Notes under the pieces: model-generated
Databases searched by the model: none
The model's input: only the letters and a program-made list of their open reading frames with translations
Told to the model about the DNA's origin: nothing
Assembly: GCA_964587505.1 (NCBI GenBank)
Contig: CAZPLD010000006.1
Span: 1-27,383, forward strand
Source of the DNA: 2-01-FULL-41-26 sp964587505
GTDB taxonomy: Bacteria; Patescibacteriota; Minisyncoccia; 2-02-FULL-40-12; GWA2-44-9
Direction of reading: 5' to 3'
Length of the DNA: 27,383 nt
Made by a program: the position numbers and the translations under genes
Part shown: piece by piece, positions 14,662 through 22,193 of the stretch
Layout of the letters: each line of letters begins with the position of its first letter
Numbering within the stretch: position 1 is the first letter of the stretch

Positions 14662-15876
14662 CTACGACAGGACTTTTTTGATCTTTTTCAGTGCCCAGTC
14701 CAGCTGACGCTTGGTTATAATAAGCGGCGGAGCAAACCGGATAACATATTCCTTGGTATCACTACAAAGGATTCCTGATCTAATAAGGCGTTCACAAAAT
14801 TCATGAGCCGTCGGGCCGGTTTTCTTAAGTTCTATCCCTATCAGTAGCCCCTTCCCACGAACTTCCTTCACAAACGGACTCTTTAGCGCTTTGAGTTTTT
14901 CTTGAAAATAGTTGCCCATCTCTAAGGCCCTATCGGCAAGCTCTTCTTCCTTTAAAACTTTAAGCGCTTCTCTGGCAACATGGCAAGCGAGCGGATTACC
15001 GCCAAAAGTGCTGCCGTGATCTCCGGATTTAAATACCGACAAAATCTTACGGGAACTGACCACCGCGGAAATCGGAAGAATTCCGCCGCCAAGAGCTTTG
15101 GCTAACAGTAGAACATCCGGCCTTACATCTTCATGGTCACAGGCAAACATCCGGCCGGTTCGGGCAAAACCCGTCTGAACTTCGTCAAGAATTAAAAGTA
15201 CATCGTTTTTGCGGCAAGTTATCTCACATTGCCTGAGATAATCGTTATTGGGAACAACAATTCCACCTTCACCCAAAATTGGTTCAACGATAACTGCGGC
15301 CGTATTGGGGGTAACTGCTTCTTTGAGTGCTTGAACGTCGTTAAAGGGAATATGTTTGATCCCCGGCACAAGAGGACCGAACAGGTCTTTGTACTGCGGA
15401 ACGGTTGAAGCGCTTATGGCCGCAATTGTCCGGCCATGAAAGTTGTCTCTGCACACAATTATTTCCGCCTGATTGAGGGGAACCTTATTCACTTTCTTGG
15501 TATATGCCCATTTACGGGCAAGCTTTACTGCTGTATCAAAAACTTCTGCTCCGGAATTCATAAACAAAACCATCTCCATTCCGCAAAATTCAGCCAGCTC
15601 TTTCGCAAGGAGCACCAATTCTATTGAAAGAAACTTTCTGGGACAATTTGTCACCCTATCAAGTTGCTCTTTTGCGGCTTTAATAATTCTTGGATGCACA
15701 TGGCCACAATTAACAACGGAATAGCCGCTAAGCATCTCCAGATATTTCTTTCCCCTTATATCCCAAACCCAGCAGCCCTTGGCTCTTTCCACAATAACAG
15801 GAAATGGTTCGTAATTGGGCGCCAGATGCTTTTTTGCTAAATGGAATAGTTCTGCTTCTGAATGACTATTTCTCAT
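14662..15876 (-). CDS. rocD: Class III aminotransferase, ornithine-oxo-acid aminotransferase-like
   Basis: 404 residues, PLP-dependent fold type I. The PLP lysine is K260 in LLAKALGGG, the ring-binding aspartate D231 in LDEVQTGFARTG, and the cofactor phosphate region is NSGAE (107-111). The opening NYEPFPVIVERAKGCWVWD, then LSGYSVVNCGHVHP and VLFMNSGAEVFDTAVKLARKWAY, resembles ornithine delta-aminotransferase (ornithine + 2-oxoglutarate to glutamate semialdehyde + glutamate) better than acetylornithine or GABA aminotransferases. Length is normal. AGGAG lies 5 nt before the ATG. It is a monocistronic gene in this window, with no other arginine or proline gene near. The substrate is inferred and could be another omega-amino acid. 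Confidence 0.85.
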   Translation of the reverse strand: MRNSHSEAELFHLAKKHLAPNYEPFPVIVERAKGCWVWDIRGKKYLEMLSGYSVVNCGHVHPRIIKAAKEQLDRVTNCPRKFLSIELVLLAKELAEFCGMEMVLFMNSGAEVFDTAVKLARKWAYTKKVNKVPLNQAEIIVCRDNFHGRTIAAISASTVPQYKDLFGPLVPGIKHIPFNDVQALKEAVTPNTAAVIVEPILGEGGIVVPNNDYLRQCEITCRKNDVLLILDEVQTGFARTGRMFACDHEDVRPDVLLLAKALGGGILPISAVVSSRKILSVFKSGDHGSTFGGNPLACHVAREALKVLKEEELADRALEMGNYFQEKLKALKSPFVKEVRGKGLLIGIELKKTGPTAHEFCERLIRSGILCSDTKEYVIRFAPPLIITKRQLDWALKKIKKVLS

Positions 15877-15913
15877 AAATTCTCCTTTTTAAGGTTCAGT
15901 ACAAACTTATAAA

Positions 15914-15919
15914 GTTATA
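15914..15919 (-). promoter_or_regulatory. Extended -10 box for the aminotransferase gene
   Basis: Minus strand: TGG followed by TATAAC (15914-15919), an extended -10. No good -35 is seen. The resulting leader of about 30 nt carries the AGGAG ribosome-binding site. Confidence 0.4.
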
Positions 15920-15946
15920 CCATATTTTTCAAAAATAGATACCCCT

Positions 15947-15976
15947 TTGGCTGAAATTCTAAATTTCGTGTATTAT
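15947..15976 (+). promoter_or_regulatory. trpS promoter, apparently leaderless
   Basis: TTGGCT (15947-15952), 18-bp spacer, TATTAT (15971-15976). The expected start is near 15983, 4 nt before the ATG at 15987; no ribosome site fits. Confidence 0.6.
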
Positions 15977-15986
15977 TAAGGCAAAT

Positions 15987-16994
15987 ATGACAAAGGTATT
16001 TTCGGGTATCCGTCCGTCAGGAAAATTGCATCTGGGCAACTACCTCGGGGCCATCAAAAATTGGCTTGCCCTGAGCGAAGCCGAAGGGATAGAACAATGT
16101 GTTTTTGCCGTTGTTGACTATCACGGCATCACTACCCCTTTTGACCCCAAGACATATCACGAGCAAGTCATGGATGTGGTTTTGGATTATCTGGCCGCCG
16201 GAGTTGACCCTGATAAAGCTCTTCTCATCCGCCAGTCAAAAGTTCCCCAGCACACCGAATTGGCCTGGATTTTTAATACTATCACCCCGGTCGGGTGGTT
16301 AGATCGACTTCCAACATACAAAGAGAAGCAAGACCAAATAGAAGAATCTAATAATTCCAAAGCGGCCAGTTGGAAAAACAACATGGGCATTTTGGACTAC
16401 CCTGTTTTAATGGCTGCCGATATTTTGGTTTACAAATCTAACCTTGTTCCTGTCGGCGACGAGCAATTGAAACATCTAGACGTGGCTAATGAAATAGCCA
16501 AAAAATTCAACTATCTTTTTGGTGAAACATTTGAGCCAATCAAACCACACCTCACCGAAGGAGCACACATACTATCCCTCCAAGACCCCAGAAAGAAAAT
16601 GTCCAAGACGGGAGACGAGGGTATTGCCCTCTCCGACTCGCCGGACGAGATAAGAAAGAAGATAAAAAAAGCCGTTACCGACTCCGGAAAAGAAGTTATG
16701 TTTAATCCAGATACCAAACCAGCTATTTCTAATCTAATAACTATTCACCACCTACTCTCCGGCAAAGACATAAAAAAGACAGAAGAAATGTATGAGGGCA
16801 AATCATATGCCGATTTTAAGACCGATTTGGGAGAAGTTGTTGTGGACTTTTTAAAGCCGTTTCAGAAAAAATACAATGAGCTAAAGAAAAATCCAGACCA
16901 AATTGAAAAGATATTGAAAAATTCCGAAGAAAAAGCCTGGGAACTTGCTAATTCAAATCTTGAAGAAATAAAACAAAAAATGGGATTACTCTGA
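15987..16994 (+). CDS. trpS: Tryptophanyl-tRNA synthetase
   Basis: 335 residues, class I synthetase of normal TrpRS length. HIGH-type motif is HLGN (15-18) in GIRPSGKLHLGNYLGAIKNW, and the KMSKS-type motif is KKMSKTGDEG (about 207-216). DYHGIT and the LVPVGDEQLKH segment are TrpRS-specific. It charges tRNA-Trp in the cytosol. Residues 28-34 (ALSEAEG) are encoded by a repeat element inserted between the HIGH region and the following strand. It overlaps the convergent HAD gene by 9 bp at the 3' end and has a leaderless-type promoter. Confidence 0.96.
   Translation: MTKVFSGIRPSGKLHLGNYLGAIKNWLALSEAEGIEQCVFAVVDYHGITTPFDPKTYHEQVMDVVLDYLAAGVDPDKALLIRQSKVPQHTELAWIFNTITPVGWLDRLPTYKEKQDQIEESNNSKAASWKNNMGILDYPVLMAADILVYKSNLVPVGDEQLKHLDVANEIAKKFNYLFGETFEPIKPHLTEGAHILSLQDPRKKMSKTGDEGIALSDSPDEIRKKIKKAVTDSGKEVMFNPDTKPAISNLITIHHLLSGKDIKKTEEMYEGKSYADFKTDLGEVVVDFLKPFQKKYNELKKNPDQIEKILKNSEEKAWELANSNLEEIKQKMGLL
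16069..16088 (+). repeat. CCTGAGC-type repeat embedded in trpS
   Basis: CCCTGAGCGAAGCCGAAGGG is a member of the same widespread repeat family as the uvrC copy. It is palindromic at its ends and translated in frame as ALSEAEG. Confidence 0.75.
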
Positions 16995-17777
16995 CAGTAA
17001 ATGCCTGATTAAATTTTTTGTTTCCTCGGTTTTTTTAACCTTAAAACACAGAACCCCCGATTCAAGAGCTGGAGAATCATTGTCGTCAGGCCCAAAGGCG
17101 TCACCTATAAAAAGTGTATCTACGATAGGGATGTTCAAATAATCCGTCAATTTTTCTATAGCAAATTTCTTGTCAATTCCCTTTCGGGTTATATCAATGG
17201 AGGTCAAACCGGCAGTTTTGACCTCCATATCCGGCAAATATTCTTGAAGTTTCATGGCCATCCGAAGACGGTCAGCGTCATGCTCTTTTGACCATTTTGT
17301 CTTTTCATCCAACGGAGCATTCTGGCCCAACGCTGAAAATGTTATCTGGCCTCCCCTGTCTTCAATCTGCTCTCCATACACTCGTTCCGGCTGAACATAG
17401 TCCGCTTCTTTAATGACCCTTTCTAAAGATCCCTTTGTCTTTTCTTTTTCTTCGTCCGAAAGTTTTTGAGAATATATTTTCTGCCATTCTCCGTTTTGAC
17501 GTTGGTAAAAAGAGCCCCCGTTTAGCGGCAACAAAAAAAGATTTTCCAGTCGGACATCTTGGCTAAGTCTGTCTATGATTTGAATCTTAAACCTCTCAAA
17601 TGCTCCGCCTCCGACAACACCGACCCTTTTTATCTTTAACAAACCGCCCAAAAGAATAGCCATCTCCGGATCAATCTCGGCCTTACTATCAGTCAGCGTT
17701 CCGTCAAGGTCAAAAATTATCAGTTTTTTATTTTGGGGAATTTTATCTATTTGATTTAGTAAGTTGTTGCCATTCAT
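16986..17777 (-). CDS. HAD-superfamily hydrolase, phosphatase (type IIB-like)
   Basis: 263 residues. HAD motif I D23-L-D25-G-T is near the N-terminus, and the late motif GDAFGPDDND near residue 227 supplies the metal-binding acidic residues. A large cap lies between, including a conserved SKEHDADRL region. Layout (cap inserted after motif II) fits type IIB (Cof / phosphomannomutase-like) phosphatases; the substrate cannot be read from the sequence, but sugar phosphates are common. It overlaps trpS convergently by 9 bp. Its -10 box is the minus-strand reading of a palindrome shared with the Nudix promoter and would give a leader of about 3 nt. A 12-bp perfect inverted repeat lies inside the gene (17197-17228). 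Confidence 0.85.
   Translation of the reverse strand: MNGNNLLNQIDKIPQNKKLIIFDLDGTLTDSKAEIDPEMAILLGGLLKIKRVGVVGGGAFERFKIQIIDRLSQDVRLENLFLLPLNGGSFYQRQNGEWQKIYSQKLSDEEKEKTKGSLERVIKEADYVQPERVYGEQIEDRGGQITFSALGQNAPLDEKTKWSKEHDADRLRMAMKLQEYLPDMEVKTAGLTSIDITRKGIDKKFAIEKLTDYLNIPIVDTLFIGDAFGPDDNDSPALESGVLCFKVKKTEETKNLIRHLLSE
17197..17228. repeat. Perfect 12-bp inverted repeat inside the HAD gene
   Basis: ATGGAGGTCAAA (17197-17208) and its exact complement TTTGACCTCCAT (17217-17228) with an 8-nt loop. It lies within the coding sequence for DMEVKTAGLTSIDI. Confidence 0.8.
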
Positions 17778-17794
17778 ACAATTTTAAGTATACT
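17767..17794 (+). promoter_or_regulatory. Divergent promoter with a symmetric -10 box
   Basis: Plus strand: TTGCCA (17767-17772), 16-bp spacer, TATACT (17789-17794), for the Nudix gene with a 26-nt leader. Minus strand: TATACT (17787-17792) for the HAD gene, with a start near 17780 and a 3-nt leader. Both boxes come from the palindrome AGTATACT (17787-17794). Confidence 0.6.
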
Positions 17795-17826
17795 ATATTT
17801 TATGTTCTTTAAGGTAGGAGAAAACT

Positions 17827-18291
17827 TTGGGAGAACCTGGAGACCTTCAAAATAATGGCGTAAATATAGTCATCCAGAACAAAAAGGGTGATATCCTGCT
17901 CGTCAGGCATAATTATAAAGATAAGAAATGGTCATTGCCGGGCGGAGGTATAAAAAAAGAAGAACCTTCTAACAGGGCGATCATCAGAGAAGTTCGGGAA
18001 GAAACCGGCCTGATAATCCTGCGGCCTATTTTGGTTGCCGATGTCCAACTGGTAATAAACTGGAGGCACAAAGTGCTTTTGTTTACGACAACCCAATGGG
18101 ATGGCATCCTTAACCCCCTCTGCAAAGATGAGATAAGCGATGTCAGATTTTTTAAACAAGAGGACATTAAAGACAATCAGGAGGTCTACCGAGCGCAAAG
18201 AATACTAGTACAAATTTTTGAGTCGGCCTACCCGAAACTTCCCCTGCCAGTTTATGCTCTGGCTACGGATCCGCCCCATATTGAATGGTAA
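17827..18291 (+). CDS. Nudix hydrolase
   Basis: 154 residues. The Nudix box is complete: GGGIKKEEPSNRAIIREVREETGLI (within residues 38-63; G-x5-E-x7-REVREETGL). It hydrolyses nucleoside diphosphate-X substrates; the particular substrate is unknown. The start is TTG at 17827, chosen because AGGAG lies exactly 6 nt upstream (17816-17820) and no ATG is available in the frame near the domain start. A terminator hairpin follows immediately (18294-18316), before the nucleotidyltransferase. Confidence 0.88.
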   Translation: MGEPGDLQNNGVNIVIQNKKGDILLVRHNYKDKKWSLPGGGIKKEEPSNRAIIREVREETGLIILRPILVADVQLVINWRHKVLLFTTTQWDGILNPLCKDEISDVRFFKQEDIKDNQEVYRAQRILVQIFESAYPKLPLPVYALATDPPHIEW

Positions 18292-18293
18292 AT

Positions 18294-18316
18294 AAGGAGA
18301 CTCGTTCTCCTTTTTT
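18294..18316 (+). terminator. Terminator/attenuator between the Nudix and nucleotidyltransferase genes
   Basis: AAGGAGA CTCGT TCTCCTT stem followed by TTTT, starting 3 nt after the Nudix stop and ending 8 nt before the next ATG (18324). The AAGGAGA arm is also a ribosome-site-like sequence, which would be masked by the stem. Confidence 0.65.
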
Positions 18317-18323
18317 AATAAAA

Positions 18324-18986
18324 ATGAAAGCAGTCATACTTGCCGCCGGAAAAGGTACGCGGTTCGGAGAAATTACAAAAACTATCCCGAAATCGTTAAT
18401 CAAAATTTCCGGCAAGCCAATAATTGAACGTACGTTCGATTCCCTGCCCTCGAACATAACCGAGGTTTTTTTGGTGGTTGGCCATCTTGGCGAACAGATA
18501 AAAAAACATCTCGGCGAAGAATACAGGGGGCTGAAAATAAAGTACATAGAACTAAAGAACTTAACCGGTACTGCAACCGCTGTCTGGAGCGTAAAAAAAT
18601 ATCTCGGCGAAGAAAAATTCCTCGTCCTATACGGGGACGACCTATATTCAAAGGAGGAATTGGAAAAACTGGTCAGATTCCCGTGGGCATTCGGCCTAGC
18701 CAAAACCATTCCCCCATCTCCCAAATACTTGAACCTAATCCTTGATTCAAAAAAGTACATCACCCAAGCCCTCTATCCAACAAAAAAAGAAATGAAAACG
18801 GGTATACTCGTATCCACGGGGGCTTACGTAATGGATTCGAGAATATTCAAATACAAGCCCGCAAAATTGGCGAACGGAGAATACGGCCTGCCTCAAACAA
18901 TGCTGACGGCCGCAAAAAATATTCCCATCAAGGGAATATTAATGAAAAAATGGGTTCAAATAAACTGCCCCGAAGATTTACCTTAA
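18324..18986 (+). CDS. Sugar nucleotidyltransferase (GT-A, RmlA/GlmU-like)
   Basis: 220 residues from the ATG at 18324, where the nucleotide-binding start MKAVILAAGKGTRFGE begins; an upstream in-frame ATG at 18285 overlaps the Nudix stop and would add 13 unlikely residues. LAAGKGTR and PKSLI form the nucleotide-binding and catalytic site, and YGDDLY gives the metal aspartates. It transfers NMP to a sugar 1-phosphate, supplying activated sugars for surface polysaccharide or nucleotide-sugar synthesis; the particular sugar is unknown. The protein is short, lacking any C-terminal acyltransferase domain. It overlaps the convergent cohesin gene by 9 bp. A 9-bp inverted repeat lies near its end (18918-18940). 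Confidence 0.87.
   Translation: MKAVILAAGKGTRFGEITKTIPKSLIKISGKPIIERTFDSLPSNITEVFLVVGHLGEQIKKHLGEEYRGLKIKYIELKNLTGTATAVWSVKKYLGEEKFLVLYGDDLYSKEELEKLVRFPWAFGLAKTIPPSPKYLNLILDSKKYITQALYPTKKEMKTGILVSTGAYVMDSRIFKYKPAKLANGEYGLPQTMLTAAKNIPIKGILMKKWVQINCPEDLP
18918..18940. repeat. Perfect 9-bp inverted repeat inside the nucleotidyltransferase gene
   Basis: AATATTCCC (18918-18926) ATCAA GGGAATATT (18932-18940), in the codons for NIPIKGIL. Confidence 0.7.
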
Positions 18987-20717
18987 TTTTTCTATATCTT
19001 TACTAGAGTAATTTTCTACTTTATCCAAAGTATCTTTGATTTTTTTACTGATAGCATTGGACTCCAGCTCTCTTGCATTAACCGGGGCCTCTTTCTTGGC
19101 TATGCCGGCAATTTTATCCAGATCTTCTTTAATTATACTGAAGGCGTTTTTAATGTCCCGGCTGATGATTATTGATTCCCTTTGTGATTTGGCCAAATGC
19201 AATAATTTTTCTCTATAGAACCATAGGGCTATAAAAATACCGACAACCGTCAAAATGGCAAGCAGGTCTTTCAGGGTAACATCCACGCCAAAAAGTGAAA
19301 TCACCGGTTTTTCAACAAAACTGACCTTGACCGGGCTTGTCGGAAAACTTAAAGCGCCTCTTGAATCTTTGGCTCTCACGGTCACAAAATAACTGCCTTG
19401 GCGCAATTCTCTGTCAAAACGAAACTCCCAAACCCCTTGAGCATTCGTCGTGCTTTCGGATTGTAAAACTAACAATTTTTTGTTGTCTTCTATGGTTACA
19501 ACAACGCTTGCGTTAGGTATTGCCGAACCTTTTGCGGCTAACGCTTCATCCGAGCCAAGCACGACTTTTTTAGTAATAGAGCTAATTGACGGCATTTCAA
19601 TCGGCAGAATCTCTATCTTGACTCTGTCCTCAACGCTATTGCCGGCCTCATCAAATGCTTTGACCACAATTACATATTCCCCCGGCGGGCTGGGCAAAAG
19701 TGAATATTCGGGACTATTTATAATAACCGGCTCTTTGGAATTAATAACCACTTCATAACGGTCAATACCGGAAAGAGAATCGGCCGTATTAAATGAAAGC
19801 TTGGGCGACGGGTTATCACTCGCTAAACCGCTCTTAACATTGATCTTAAAGGGTATCGGCGGTTGAGTATCCACAGCAATTCGGTAATGAACGGTAGGAC
19901 CCCACCCTACATTGTTTTTAAATCTAATATGAAAATAATAGATGCCGTCTTTGCTTATCTCCGGAAACGTCTTGCTTTCAAATAATCCTTCGGGGCTTGG
20001 CGGAACAACAAAATTTGGATTGGTATTGAAAGCCGTGTTTAATCCTGAAATATCAGAAGAAAGTTTCCAGGAAGGAGAGAACTGGGAAACAAAGTTATAC
20101 CAATTGGCAGGGTTTGGGTATAAAGACACTATAACACTTGGAATAACCGGCAAACCGCTGGCTTGGGTCGGTTTTCTGGTAACAGGAACCGGAGTCGGTA
20201 TTGATATGGTTTCAGATTTTGGCACCACTGAAACTGATGAAATAGTAAAGTTAGCTCCATTGGATTTTGACAGGATATTTGTGCCGCTGCCATCGGCAGC
20301 GGTAATAGAAGCATCAACAAAAGAAATATTGCTTGAACCGGTTCCCTTTGCCGTAAACGTTATTTTCAATACCTGCAGAGAAGACCCCGAAACGCCGCTT
20401 GGGGTACCGCCAATAAATTCTATAGTTCCGTCGGCATTGGAAAATTTGGGTTCTTGAAGCCAAAAGTTAAATATCGAACCGTCTTTGGAGATATTTTTAA
20501 CCTCTACAACGTTGGCGGGGAACTTAAGTTTTGCTTGGGCAGCATTGATCGTTTCGCCGGCGCTATCTATTTTTAGGTTAATTTCAAATTCCTGCTTTGC
20601 ACCAAATATGCCTGTTTGCGGAGAAATATTAAAATCAGCAGCGTAACTGAATGACAACCAAAACACAAAAACCATTACACTGGAAATTAAATATCTGTAT
20701 TTATTAAGTGTAATCAC
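18978..20717 (-). CDS. Membrane-anchored cohesin-domain surface protein with Ig-like repeats
   Basis: 579 residues. Signal peptide (about 1-27), then a cohesin-like domain at about 28-157 (FNISPQTGIFGAKQEFEINLKIDS...NAAQAKLKFPANVVEVKNISKDGSIF...FTAKGTGSSNISFVDASI), a Pro-rich linker, two or more beta-sandwich / Ig-like repeats (about 200-370 and 375-470), one membrane helix at about 482-501, and a charged, coiled-coil cytosolic tail of 78 residues. Cohesin domains bind dockerin modules; the gene immediately upstream encodes a dockerin. Start is GTG at 20717, with TATAAT and a TGN extension 11 nt upstream. The tail could anchor it to an intracellular partner. It overlaps the nucleotidyltransferase convergently by 9 bp. 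Confidence 0.8.
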   Translation of the reverse strand: MITLNKYRYLISSVMVFVFWLSFSYAADFNISPQTGIFGAKQEFEINLKIDSAGETINAAQAKLKFPANVVEVKNISKDGSIFNFWLQEPKFSNADGTIEFIGGTPSGVSGSSLQVLKITFTAKGTGSSNISFVDASITAADGSGTNILSKSNGANFTISSVSVVPKSETISIPTPVPVTRKPTQASGLPVIPSVIVSLYPNPANWYNFVSQFSPSWKLSSDISGLNTAFNTNPNFVVPPSPEGLFESKTFPEISKDGIYYFHIRFKNNVGWGPTVHYRIAVDTQPPIPFKINVKSGLASDNPSPKLSFNTADSLSGIDRYEVVINSKEPVIINSPEYSLLPSPPGEYVIVVKAFDEAGNSVEDRVKIEILPIEMPSISSITKKVVLGSDEALAAKGSAIPNASVVVTIEDNKKLLVLQSESTTNAQGVWEFRFDRELRQGSYFVTVRAKDSRGALSFPTSPVKVSFVEKPVISLFGVDVTLKDLLAILTVVGIFIALWFYREKLLHLAKSQRESIIISRDIKNAFSIIKEDLDKIAGIAKKEAPVNARELESNAISKKIKDTLDKVENYSSKDIEKLR

Positions 20718-20727
20718 TGATAATTTA

Positions 20728-20733
20728 ATTATA
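20728..20733 (-). promoter_or_regulatory. Extended -10 box before the cohesin gene
   Basis: Minus strand: TGA TATAAT (TATAAT at 20728-20733). The expected start is near 20721, 4 nt from the GTG start codon. The -35 is weak. Confidence 0.5.
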
Positions 20734-20738
20734 TCACA

Positions 20739-22160
20739 TTAACGTCCGGAGCTTAACTGGAAAGAAACCAAGAAGACACTAAAATCCGTTACATTGATCT
20801 TTTTATCCCCGTTTAAATCATCCCTCATTTGAGTATTGGCATCGGAAGAAGACCAGTTGCTCAAAAAGATGCTCCAATCGCTGATATTGACCTGGTCGTC
20901 CTGGTTAAAATCAATGTTTGCAAACGGAAACGAACTTATCCGCACAGTTTTTGTCTCGGATACATCGCCTGTTTTCCCACTACCCGGATCAACTTGCCGT
21001 GCCTGAACTTTATAGCTGCCCAGAACCAAGTCGTCGGTATTTATCAATAACTTATATTGACCGTCGCTCTCCACGGTAGTTTTACCGATAACTTTACCGT
21101 CAGCCAACGCTTCAACGGTGTTTACGGGTGCAGCATAACCTGATACAAGAAGCAGTTCGTTCCGGGTAAACGAAACTTTGTTTGTTTTAATACTTGGAGC
21201 AAAAATAAGATTTTCCTGATGGACAATCGTGTTGAATTTTAAGTCGTATGTAAAAAACTTGGATTTTCCGAGATTTCCATCCTTATCTTTGATTAGCAGT
21301 CCATAAAGACGCCTCTCCGGGACTGGGCTTATTATTTCTTTTTGAAATGAACCATCATCTTGAGTTTTGAACTCTTCATCAATTAACACTTGGCCGTATT
21401 CTTTGCCAATCAAGTAAACCCCCAGTGTTGCTCCGGGAAATGCCTTGCCTGAAAAAACAATCCTTGCCGGCGTATTGCCTCCAATGCCACTATGCACCGT
21501 TTCAACCGTAGCGCCGTCCCCTTCGTCGGGTGTTGGGGTTGGAGTTGAAGTTGGAGCAGGTGTAGTATAGGTAATCATTGCCGAGATTTGGCTTACCCTA
21601 ACATTCTTTTTTGCGGCCATAACGCCGATTTCGATGTCAGTTGAAGATGTTTTATTGAGACTGACCGAGTGCGTCTGACTGCTTTCTTGATATGATGTAG
21701 CGGTAGTTAAGGTGGTACCAGAATTAGAGCAACTGCCATCCACACAAATACGTGTTTGAAAAGTCGGATTTCCAGCACCGCCGCCTTGCTTTATGTAACA
21801 AACTGAAATTTCAACACTTGATACCGTTGAACCGTCCGGGATGCTGGATTCATTTAAATCAAAGGTCTGGCTTACGTCCACGTCTTGGCTGGAGATAAAG
21901 GTAGTATCACCGTCGCTGTTGGTGCATAAAGCCCCGCTCGTTTCAATAACTTCGGTATAGCAGTTTGCTGTATTACATGCCGCGCCTGTAGTATTTGTCC
22001 AGCTTGCACTATCGTTTCCGCCGTCAGCAGTAGGTCTTAAAACAGAAGTGGTATCGGCCTCAACCATTTGCAGTCCAAAAACAAAAAAACCATACATTAC
22101 AAAATTAGTAATCAGTACGGTTACGGTTAAATAAGAAATTAGAGCACGGATATTTTTCAC
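20739..22160 (-). CDS. Dockerin-bearing secreted surface protein
   Basis: 473 residues. N-terminal membrane/signal segment (about 8-36), a Ser/Thr-rich beta domain (about 37-200) with cysteines spaced as likely disulfides (CNTANCYTE, CVDGSCSN), a Thr/Pro linker (TSTPTPTPDEGDG, about 205-217), two beta-sandwich domains (about 220-405), and a C-terminal dockerin type I (411-473). Its two calcium loops are D417-F-N419-Q-D421...D428 and D448-L-N450-G-D452...D459, the canonical D-x-N-x-D-x6-D pattern repeated twice. Start is GTG at 22160, 8 nt after TATAAT with a TGN extension. It lies 21 nt upstream of the cohesin gene in the same direction. Confidence 0.85.
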   Translation of the reverse strand: MKNIRALISYLTVTVLITNFVMYGFFVFGLQMVEADTTSVLRPTADGGNDSASWTNTTGAACNTANCYTEVIETSGALCTNSDGDTTFISSQDVDVSQTFDLNESSIPDGSTVSSVEISVCYIKQGGGAGNPTFQTRICVDGSCSNSGTTLTTATSYQESSQTHSVSLNKTSSTDIEIGVMAAKKNVRVSQISAMITYTTPAPTSTPTPTPDEGDGATVETVHSGIGGNTPARIVFSGKAFPGATLGVYLIGKEYGQVLIDEEFKTQDDGSFQKEIISPVPERRLYGLLIKDKDGNLGKSKFFTYDLKFNTIVHQENLIFAPSIKTNKVSFTRNELLLVSGYAAPVNTVEALADGKVIGKTTVESDGQYKLLINTDDLVLGSYKVQARQVDPGSGKTGDVSETKTVRISSFPFANIDFNQDDQVNISDWSIFLSNWSSSDANTQMRDDLNGDKKINVTDFSVFLVSFQLSSGR

Positions 22161-22167
22161 TACCTAC

Positions 22168-22173
22168 ATTATA
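22168..22173 (-). promoter_or_regulatory. Extended -10 box before the dockerin gene
   Basis: Minus strand: TGA TATAAT (TATAAT at 22168-22173), with a predicted start near 22161, one base before the GTG start codon. TTAGTC about 18 bp upstream is a possible -35, overlapping the end of the response regulator gene. Confidence 0.55.
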
Positions 22174-22193
22174 TCAGTTTATGTATTTTGCGA

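Noticed and set aside
18285..18323. ATG at 18285 as the nucleotidyltransferase start
   Set aside because: It overlaps the Nudix stop and terminator hairpin and would add residues before the standard MKAVILAAGKGTR start.
21500..21560. Tandem repeat of GTTGGAGTTG-like units as a functional DNA repeat
   Set aside because: It encodes the Thr/Pro linker (TSTPTPTP) of the dockerin protein, which explains the repetition.
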